Under the pieces are notes generated by a model. The model did not search any database. It saw only the letters and a list, made by a program, of their open reading frames with translations, and was not told where the DNA came from. DNA of 64,000 bases. It comes from Falciphora oryzae (taxonomy: Eukaryota; Ascomycota; Sordariomycetes; Magnaporthales; Magnaporthaceae). The stretch spans positions 1-64,000 of the forward strand of contig JNVV01000058.1 of NCBI GenBank assembly GCA_000733355.1. Reading direction: 5' to 3'. The position numbers and the translations under genes are program-made. Of this stretch, positions 56,005-64,000 are shown piece by piece. The first letter of the stretch is position 1; every line of letters starts with the position of its first letter.

Positions 56005-56250
56005 GGAGAGAGAGTTTATTTGACGTCGGTAAATCGGGATCTACCAGTCCCTGGCTCCCTAGGGGCATACGACGTGCTGGCGCTACCTGAGCTTATCCAC
56101 ACCAGGCTATAGTGCTGCTATCGAGGCGGCTAACAAATTAAACCCGAAGGCACACGGAGGTCGGGCCGCGTTCCGGCGCTCCTTGTTGGTGAGCGGGCAA
56201 TCGGCAATAGGGCGTAAAGACGCCGGGGCGTTGTGAACGCTGCGGGTGGT
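56005..56250 (-). repeat. Copy 5 of the tRNA-like repeat family
   Basis: On the minus strand it runs from ACCACCCGCAGCGTTCACAA to the core CTCAGGTAGCGCCAGCACG and GACTGGTAGATCCCG, then an ACTCTCTCTC tail. It ends about 40 bp from the FunK1 stop codon. Confidence 0.8.
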
Positions 56251-56292
56251 AGGAATGCGAATAGGGAGCTTATTCCCAGCCCGGTATGCTCC

Positions 56293-58734
56293 TTATATCT
56301 TTGCCAACACCTTTGGATCTTCGCAAGCTTCCCTGATAACATCCTTCATCCGAGAGTACAATGCTGTCTCTTCTGATTCCCATCTCCCACTATTCGGAAA
56401 CACCATTTTCCGCAGTTCGTTCACCCAGGGGACCAATGGCTGGTAGTGTTGCGTAAAGTTCTCCTCCGCGCGATTGATGAAGTCCCTTTCATTAGACACG
56501 GCGCCCTTTTTGACATCCGCCAACTCTTCCATGCTCCTGTAATTCCAGCCGTCAAACCTCGGAACGACTCTCCCTTTACCTAGCCCGTCGTAATGGATGC
56601 ATATCCAGAACAGCACCCAGAAGAATGATTCGAGGTCGTGCATAAAAGAATGTTGCTCGCCGAGAAGTGCGCCGATGGACATGAAAGCCCGCGTGCCGGT
56701 TCTGCTCTTGGCGCCCGAGGAGCCTTCTCGTCGCACTCTCACGGCGGGGTCCAAATCGATTAGGAACGAACGCCAGGAGCGATTATCGCGATCCTCGTTG
56801 ATCATTAGATTATTGATCGAGATGTCCCTGTGCAGGAAGCCAGCCTTGTGCAAGGATTCGTGTCCTTCAATGCAGCCCTTTAGCGCCGTGAGGAATGCCA
56901 CTCGAGAGCTTGCTTTGTAGATGGGCTTTCCGTAATCGCGAAGAACGATACGTCGGTGCACCCGATTCGATAGCGCGTCGTCGCTCGGCTGGGCTGGGGA
57001 CGCCGAACAAGACCGTTTGTTAGCAGGCAGCGGGCCGCCAATTTGGCTGGATGATCGCTTCTTGCCAACTCTGCTGCTGCTGCTGCGACCTTTTTGTGAG
57101 GCCTCAAACTCGATCTCATTTGGCGGTGGCATCGAACGTCCCGACCGGTAGTTCGTGGCTGTGCCAATGTTCAATCCTTTGCGGACGTTGCTTCGAACGT
57201 CGTCGTCCGTGCCGCGGACTCGAACGGTCTGGTGGTGGTAGTATCGCGCCACGTTGACCACGTCCTTTTCAGTGGCCTCTTGGAGCAAGTCCCCTTCTTC
57301 CTCACGCTCTACATACTGCCACGAATCCTTGACCACGAGCTGTATTTGCGCGTCGTTTTCGCAATGTGCTTTCCAACAAGTCGTTGCACGGCTGGCGATA
57401 GAAGGCGCACGATACATCAGCTCGTCAATGATAAGGCGCTCTGTTGAACCATAGCGCTCAATTTCGATGAACCGCTGGCTTTTTGATGTGATAATGGTCG
57501 GATCGAAGCCGAGATCCTCCTCGTTCATCCACAAAAACCCGAGAACCGTGGTTGCAAACCGTAGCCCGTCTTTATTGATGTCAAACCCTTCGCATGCGAT
57601 CCCACCCAATCGGTCAAATTGCCACAACCTCATAAACGACCCGCAGAGAGTGAAGCCCAAAGCAAAGCGGCGGGTGTCTTGTGCTGCAAACACTTCTCTT
57701 GCGTATCTCCCCAGATCGAGCCAGGCCCTCGGACCATCCGCGGAGCGATTGCTTTTCAGCTCTCCTGGCACAAGGATCCGTGACCAGTGCCACGTATCTT
57801 GTCTCGCCTCGGGGTCATCCACCAAGCCGACGTCCAGCTTGCGCTCCGCTGTTGAACCCTGGATCGGCTAATTAGGCTGTGCCAGCAGTTTTCGACGGCG
57901 TATTGCCGGCCCGTTGTTTTCCGCAAGTGCCCCCAGCTTCGTAATGATGTGGCCAAGCCAGGTCAGCACGTTGCTCTCTTTTGCCTCTTCCGGCCATCCG
58001 CGCCACTTGCCGGCGAAAAGTGGCGCGCTGCCTTGCGTGCACTTCTCCCAGACGGCTGCGGATGCTGCTGCGACGTGCCCAAAATGCTTTTGGTGAAAGT
58101 CGCGAACCCCAACGTGTAAAGGACCGAGCTCCAACCTAAGGACCCTGTCCGTATCTTGTCGGTGTTCCGAAGAGTTGGCCAGGCTGCCTGTGCTGTGCCG
58201 CCAGGGTGTTTGCTGAAGGGGAGGCGGCGCCGGCCGGCGGGGAGGGGTGGGCTCCGCGGCGGCCTGGTCGACCTGGTCCCAGAGGTCGGTATCTGCTGGA
58301 TGGGCGTCGAGGGCTACCCTTAGGAGAGGCTTTACGCGGTCAAATTCGAAATCGTCCGAGGCAAGGGCCAAGGAAAGTCGTCCGATACTGCGCAGGACAT
58401 TGTTGCTTGTTCTGCCGGAGGGAAGCGAGGGTAAGGAAGCGAGGGAGATCAACACCGAAAAGAGCTTCATGACGAGGGCTCGGAGATCTACATGAAATGG
58501 TTAGTAAGTAGGGGTAGGCATTTATCGTTCCGCGGGCGGCACGGAGAGGGTTCGTTCCCCCTCCTTTTTTGCTGCCTCTGCGCGAGACAGGGATGTGTCC
58601 TCCTTACCCTCTTGGCTAAGCGAGTCTAACGCGCCCGGAGCGCTGGAGACTTTTGCGGTATCGCATATTGAATTGAACGAATCGCGGAATTCTTGGAGAC
58701 CTTTTGCGATGGGATTATCGTGGGGGGGCTCCAT
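56293..58734 (-). pseudogene. FunK1-type protein kinase with one in-frame nonsense codon
   Basis: Two exons (58734-58608 and 58487-56293) with a 120-bp intron (GTAAGG donor, TACTAAC branch, GTAG acceptor, phase 1) give 774 codons. The N-terminal FunK1 region (NNVLRSIGRLSLALASDDF) is followed by the kinase lobe. Visible motifs are a candidate lysine in VVKDSWQ (about 429), the catalytic loop HRDISINNL (595-603) and LIDLD in place of DFG (618-622). Fungal FunK1 proteins commonly show these. Codon 249 is TAG (57868-57870) in the series QPN-stop-PIQGSTAERKLD, with no frame change on either side, so a single CAG-to-TAG change is likely. It may be a recent null allele or rely on readthrough. Families of this kinase are expanded in Pezizomycotina; the substrate is unknown. 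Confidence 0.8.
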
Positions 58735-58844
58735 TTGGGAGAGGCTTGACGCGTCGAGGTTGAAGTTGTTGGTGGGGGCGGAAAAAAGACGCGTTTAAGG
58801 CCGAGCTTTCGTTGTCTGGTGGTGCAAATGGGTGGCTTGAACGC

Positions 58845-59196
58845 TGGACTAAAAGGCCCCGCCTTTCCATAACGGAAGGCCCGGCACGGAGATCACCAGT
58901 CATGCACGGAGGCGGTGCGAGTTATAAATTGAAGCCCGGCACCGGGGTTTGCTTTATACGGCCGCGCCCCGCGGCTTTTGTAAATGGGATATATTTACTT
59001 AAAAGGCTTGCACGAAAAGCCCTTCCGTTATATTTAAAAAAAAANNNNNNNNNNNNNNNNNNNNNNNNNNNNNNNNNNNNNNNNNNNNNNNNNNNNNNNN
59101 NNNNNNNNNNNNNNNNNNNNNNNNNNNNNNNNNNNNNNNNNNNNNNAGGCTTGCACGAAAAGCCCTTCCGTTATATTTAAAAAAAAAAAAAAAAAA
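58845..59196 (+). repeat. Third copy of the 14.4-16.4 kb inverted-arm repeat, poly-A ended
   Basis: GGACTAAAAGGCCCCGCCT...GCATGCACGGAGGCGG...CCCGCGGCTTTTGTAAA matches 16058-16270. Here the unit ends in a run of about 20 A, unlike the other copies. A 102-N gap lies inside, and the roughly 40 bp on either side of the gap are the same sequence. Confidence 0.7.
59045..59146. other. Assembly gap (102 N)
   Basis: The gap is flanked on both sides by AGGCTTGCACGAAAAGCCCT...TTTAAAAAA, so the two contig ends probably overlap and the duplication may be artificial. Confidence 1.
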
Positions 59197-59292
59197 AAAC
59201 AATCGACAGCTGTTGCTGGCCCTAGAATAGCTGGGCGAACACAAACACCAGCCGTTGCAGCCATCTCCAACTCCCTGTCGCGCCCAAACACA

Positions 59293-61340
59293 TCAACGCT
59301 CCCGCTCCCACAGCTCGCCCTGATCAAGCGCCCCAGAAGCGCGAATCCCCTGCACCTGCACCTCAACCCTCGCGGAATCCGGCACCCCATCCATCAGCGC
59401 CGCACACCGCCCCGTCGTGGTGTACAAAACCTTGAGCCGGCTCGCGTCCAGGGTCCGCACAATGTCGCCCACGTAGCCCTCCGCGCTGCGGTCGTCCAGC
59501 CAGTGCAACCCGTCCACGACGCAGAAGACGGTCTGCGGCATGAGCGTGAGCAGGTCCGACAGCAGCGAAACGACAGCACCCCAGCTGCGAGTCGTGCCGT
59601 CCAGGCGGCCAAGTCGCTCCGCCGACAGATCCGACGGGCGCCTGCCGCCGTTGCCGCCGTCGTTGTCGAACCGCACGGGCAGCAGCTCGACAAGCTGACG
59701 GACGAGCGCATACGCGAGAGCCAGCGCCGCCCGCGCCTCGGGCGTTGTTGCACCAGCGTCCTCCTCATCTTTGGCACCCCCGCCCCGGGATTTGCGGCGT
59801 GGCAGCTCGCAAAAATACGAAATGATCGGGATCTTGTTGACACCCGCCAAGTCGACGACCTTGGCTGCGAGCGTGGCCAGCGGGTTGTCGAGGTCGTCCG
59901 CTGCGGTGTAGGGGCCCTCGAGCCAGAGAGGACCCGACTCGGCCGAGGCGGTCCACTCGCGCAGGCCATCGAGCGCCGCTCTGTCCACCATGGCGGGGCT
60001 GAACGGGTCGCCCGGCAGCCGAACACGGTCGCGGTCGAAGAAGGACTCGTAGGCCCTGGTGAGGTAAGCCACCTCGTCCGCGGTCCATGTCGTTGGGGTC
60101 GCTGCTCCTGCATTCCCCTGCCCTATAAGCCTTCCAGGCTCAGGGGCTGCCATGCTGTTGATCTCAACCAGACGACCGCCAACCAACGTCGTCCCTGTAG
60201 ACTCGATGTACTTCCTTGCCCCCTCTTTGAGCATTCCGTCAATGCTCTTGGCCAAGTTCTTCCGCTCGGCGCTCAGTTGGAGCCGGATCTGCTCGCGCAA
60301 TTCCCTGGCCATGCGCTCCTCCATGTGCTCCATCTCAGCCCGCCGTCTCTCCTCGCCCTCGAGTCCGATCCGCCGGTCCCGATCAGCGCAGCGTAGAAGC
60401 TCTTCGACGCCCTCACGTGTGACACGCAGCTCGGCCCGGCTGCTCTGGGCCGCGAGTAGCTTGATGCGCTCGGCGACGCGGCCGATCTGCGCGACCTTGT
60501 CGTCGAATCGGCGAGAGAGATTGTCGTTGAACGAATCCATGAGCCGCTTACGCCGGGACTCCATCATCCAGTCCATGACCCCCGACAGGAAAAGAAAGAC
60601 GTGTGCGTAGAGCTCGGCCACGAGCCGCACCGTGTCGGCGGTCGGGTATAGTTTGAGATCGGTCTCGACGCCCGCGACGTGCGCGCCAACGCGACAGAGC
60701 GAGTCGGCCAGACCCTCGGCGACCTGCTCGTGGTTGACGCTCGCCCGGACGATGGCGTTGAGCGATCCCGCAAACACCGATACGTACTCGCTGCCCTCGG
60801 GCAGGACCTTGAGCAGGCTGCTGTGGCTGTCGAGCGTGCCGCAGAACCGGTGGAAAAGTCGACGCGCCCGGCCAAGGTAGCCGCTCTGGCGCCGCTTCTG
60901 CCACGCGACCGTCATCTCCTCGACCGTGTCCACGATACCGTCCATCGTCGGCTCCGACTGCCCGAGGTTGAGGCGGTCCTCAACGGGGAGGCTGACCTGG
61001 AAACGCTCCCATTTCTGGCGGAGCGTCTCCGACTCGATGGCAATCGTCTCGGTGATTGGATTTCTAGTATTTCGGCCTGGGTCAGCGCATTATAAACGGG
61101 GGGGGGATGTGTTGAACCCGTGAACAGGAGTTTTTATAATTACCGGTCTCCTTCTTTTGGAGTTGGTGCCTCAAAGAACCTTCGCCACGGGTTATCCACG
61201 AGCCCGTAGCTGTCTGTGTCTCCTACGCTTCTCGACAGCACATGCGCCAGTTGCGATGATGGCAGCCGACCCTCGACATCGCCACTGTAGGAACGCACCA
61301 ACATTCTCGGCTCTCTACCATCGGCGGCGGAAGCGGGCAT
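59293..61340 (-). CDS. DUF7708-like / STAND-like fungal protein, 655 aa
   Basis: Two exons (61340-61144 and 61063-59293) with an 80-bp intron (GTAATT donor, ACTAG acceptor; phase 2) join to exactly 656 codons. The N-terminal half is helical and matches the DUF7708-type region found ahead of NTPase domains in fungal NLR-like proteins (GRARRLFHRFCGTLDSHSSL, FLFLSGVMDWMM). A coiled-coil-like stretch follows (EERRRAEMEHMEERMARELR). Next comes a STAND-like region whose usual P-loop site reads LWLEGPYTAADDLDNP, without GxxGxGKT. A Walker-B-like VFCVVDGLHWLDD is present (about residue 590). It ends soon after, without sensor repeats, so it is a truncated or P-loop-less relative. An ATG 27 bp upstream is an alternative start. 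Confidence 0.7.
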
Positions 61341-61945
61341 GTTTTTTTTCTTTTTATATAGGAGCAAAATTTTCGAAAATTGATATTCTCATTGAACGCT
61401 TTTGGATAACAATCTAGGTTTGCTAGAATTGGGTTAGGATTTAACCAGGATTTATCGTTCGTACCACATACCTCGGTATGGATATTCACATAGGGCACCT
61501 TTTTATACGCCAGGAAAGCACGGATTTAACGGGCGGCCACCATTTCGTCAACGCGGGGGTTGGGCTACCGTATGCAGTGTTTCTCCTTCATGACACCCGT
61601 TTATTGGCACCACCTGCGAGGAGGAGTTTTCCGCCCTCCAATCGGCGGGGTCGTGCAGAGATGGCGCGGCGTCGCACCTGCATGTGCATAATGTGATAAC
61701 TATTCCAAATTCGAGGTCAGGCTGGCGCCTACATGATACGGTTCGGTGCTGCCCAATCTTTCCTGATCTACTGTGCTCTTCCCCTTCCCACCTTTCCTTT
61801 ACTTCTCCCCCTTTTTCTCTCGCCTTCCCCCCCCCTTTTCTCCACTGCTTGCCACTGTTCTGCTCTATTTCCTCCTGCCCCGCTCATCTACCCCGAGATC
61901 CCTCAACCAACTGTAAACAGATCGTTTCGAGATTCTCCGCTTCAA
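61341..61945. other. Divergent promoter region, no gene seen
   Basis: About 600 bp between the divergently transcribed DUF7708-like gene and the AAA ATPase gene. A C/T-rich tract (about 61765-61900) precedes the AAA start, as in many fungal promoters. Confidence 0.5.
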
Positions 61946-64000
61946 ATGGCAGCCGTAGCCCATCCTATCACCATGCAGACTACCCCAGCCTGTGACGCCA
62001 GGGCGGAGGAGACCATTTCCGACGCAACGATAGGGCTTGACACTTCAATGATGCAGGAGTCAGACCCCATTCACCCTCAGCAGGGTCCTGGTGAACAAAC
62101 CCTTCACCAAAAGAAGGATGAGGGCCCATCGGTCCGCTACATCACAGAAGTCAAAAGCTCAGCGGGTACTGTCCTGTCCCGCTATGACACCAAGAGTCCT
62201 CCTGAGAGCCACGACGATGATCTCCCATCTTTCGAGGTGGTGCAGACCTACACATTGTCCGAGGAAGGCGTTCAGGAAAAGCCATCCGGGGAGGTTGCCA
62301 TAAGCTCCGTGTTCAGCAAGTCGACCTACTGCGTCCAGTTACACGCCCCCGAGCTCCGCAATGCGCTCCGGTGTGTCGTGGAGTACTACCCTGGGCAGAA
62401 TCTTAACGGGGACATGATCGAGATCGCGGAGCCCTATGCAATCTTAGCGCATCACTACGACGAGCTGGCTGCGTTTGCGCAGAAGTGCGAGGCCCGGCCG
62501 AAGGGAGAGCTCTGTCTCCGTGAGCGGGACGCGCCGCGCCACATTCGCCTCCTCCTCGACTTTTTGGATGAAGGGGTCATGAAGGGGTACCGTGCCGAGC
62601 AAGAACGACTGAAGTCGGGGATGCGCACTTTTGACTGGTTCTGGGTTCCTTACAAACCTGGAAATCTCAAGCTGGGAATGGAAGTTGGCAAGACGGATTA
62701 CTCCGAGAACGCCGCGGGTGACTCCTTGTGGTCGGCGTCTATAGTTCATTCGCTTTCAGGGGGCAGTTTCTGCAGCCCTGCCGAGGAATGGACCATCAAA
62801 TCATGGTCACTCGAGTTCAACGGCGACAGCATGCTTTCGAGGCGTCTACTGACCGCATCCCATGTCGGCATATGGGATGGCGAGAGGGAAACCAAGGATA
62901 CCAGCATCGCGTTTGCCGACTTAGCCAGCCTCATGAAGCACAAGGTCGCTCCACAGCTGCTAGCGAACGGAAAAGCCTATTGGGCACTGCTGCAGAAGCA
63001 GTGCATGCATTACAGCGGACCTTCGGCCGTGTTTCCTCACAACAATGTAGGATCGTCGCCAATATCCCCCACCTCCCGACGAAGCGGGACGGTCGGTCCC
63101 AAGCCCCTTACCTAACCGCTAACCTGACTGACAAATCTCAAGGTCGAGGGCCAGGTGATGGCCGACACCAGAGCCTACCTCAAGTCCACAGGTGAACGAT
63201 GGGACATACAGTGGCTGACAAACGACGACATCAGAAACTGGATCACCGACTGCGAATGCACTGTGTGCAAGGGCAACAAGGCACTGAGATCTCTCAACGG
63301 CAAGTTCTCCGACTACAACAACATCGCGGTTGGGTTCGAGAACCGTAACATCAAACGCTTTGGGGAGGACACGGTGACCACTGCTTACCTCCTTATGCCG
63401 AATCACATGCCGGCATATATCTTCCGAGCTCGATCCTGGGGTATGTTTTTATTATAAATTCGTAGTACATTCTTCTCCTGACCTCGCTTGACGTCAGCAG
63501 GCTAACCTCCCTCGTTTTGTATCTTTCTTGCAGGATTGATCGATGTCAAACAGAAAATCTCTACGTCCGGCATTTCTCACCCCCGCAGTTCAACGAGAGG
63601 ATGATCGACAACCTCGTCATGGATGACAAGCGACTCCGAACCCTCAAGGCGCTATCCAAAACCTTTGCCCGGATAAACGGCAACGGCGAGCAGATGGAAA
63701 ACAGTCAGCCTTGGGCCGCTGATTTTGTAAAGGGCAAAGGCAGCGGCCTCATCTTTCTGTTGCACGGAAAACCCGGTGTCGGGAAAACGTTAACCGCCGG
63801 TTAGTGCCTATTCACACACGCCCAGAGATGTGTGGATGGACAAAGCGGGCGGTCTTTCGCTAACCTTTGTTTTTTTTTTGGCTAGAGTGCATAGCAGACT
63901 TCGCAAGGAGGCCACTGATGGTGTTGACGTCCAGCGATATCGGTGTAGACCCAAAGGCGGTCGAACTCAATCTGACCAAACACTTTCGGACCGCCATGAG
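61946..64000 (+). CDS. Fungal AAA+ ATPase (DUF7025-AAA type), 5' part, with a probable frameshift
   Basis: Exons 61946-63046, 63143-63440, 63534-63799 and 63886-beyond the window. Introns have GTAGGA...CAAG, GTATGT...GCAG and GTTAGT...CTAG ends. I start at MAAVAHPITMQTT rather than at an upstream in-frame ATG in a Pro/Leu-rich tract. The N-terminal domain (RNALRCVVEYYPGQNLNGD) and LMPNHMPAYIFRARSWG precede FLLHGKPGVGKTLTA (Walker A), then ECIADFARRPLMVLTSSDIG. Spliced, exon 3 reads WGLIDVKQ but the conserved continuation ENLYVRHFSPPQFNERMID lies one frame over. One base appears to be missing near 63550, and exon phases confirm the one-base deficit. It may be a sequencing error or a lesion. 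Its role is unknown. Confidence 0.75.

Noticed and set aside
59503..60396. 297-codon plus-strand ORF
   Set aside because: Shadow of the DUF7708-like gene on the minus strand.

Overview
The window comes from a filamentous ascomycete (Pezizomycotina; a Sordariomycete is my best guess, genus not determinable). The genes have short spliceosomal introns (GTAAGT/GTATGT-like donors, CTAAC branch sites, YAG acceptors). The protein families are typical of these fungi: nucleoside-phosphorylase-like (PNP)-NACHT-ankyrin receptors, FunK1 kinase, a fungal AAA ATPase and a DUF7708-like protein. Many transposable elements are AT-rich and riddled with CAA/CAG-to-stop and TGG-to-stop changes, the signature of repeat-induced point mutation (RIP).

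Layout. 0-21.4 kb is a nest of dead or short mobile elements: a minus-strand Ty3/gypsy chromovirus (138-9167) with a nested solo LTR and an internal minisatellite; a 428-bp palindromic MITE; a Ty1/copia relic split by a solo LTR; a 645-bp tRNA-headed SINE; two elements with long inverted arms (14.4-16.4 and 20.5-21.4 kb); a 626-bp solo LTR; and a 2.3-kb unit between 16-bp direct repeats that shares the SINE 3' end yet holds a multi-exon pseudogene in antisense. 21.85-23.9 kb is an apparently intact piggyBac-type transposon with 35-bp perfect terminal inverted repeats.

26.6-43.5 kb is an NLR/STAND receptor cluster: a hydrolase-NACHT-HEAT protein (minus), a PNP-NACHT-ANK protein (plus) whose ankyrin end is cut by a piggyBac transposase fragment, relics of a subtilisin-like (S8) protease and another ORF, and a second PNP-NACHT-ANK protein (minus) with about 23 ankyrin repeats and a 4-bp duplication near its end. 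44.1-44.7 kb holds a broken methyltransferase piece of NRPS type.

46.7-55.5 kb is a 343-codon host gene split by a complete 7.6-kb gypsy element (295-bp LTRs, 5-bp target duplication GGAGG); that element itself carries a second copy of the 626-bp solo LTR. 56.3-58.7 kb is a FunK1 kinase gene with one in-frame TAG. 59.3-61.3 kb is a two-exon DUF7708/STAND-like gene. The right edge holds the first exons of a fungal AAA ATPase with an apparent one-base frameshift; it runs off the window. A 0.25-kb repeat with a tRNA-like core occurs five times (1, 31.3, 36.7, 46.0 and 56.0 kb).

Taken together this is an accessory, fast-evolving self/non-self recognition locus embedded in transposon debris. All domain calls are by eye, without database searches. 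There are two assembly gaps (18781-18801 and 59045-59146).
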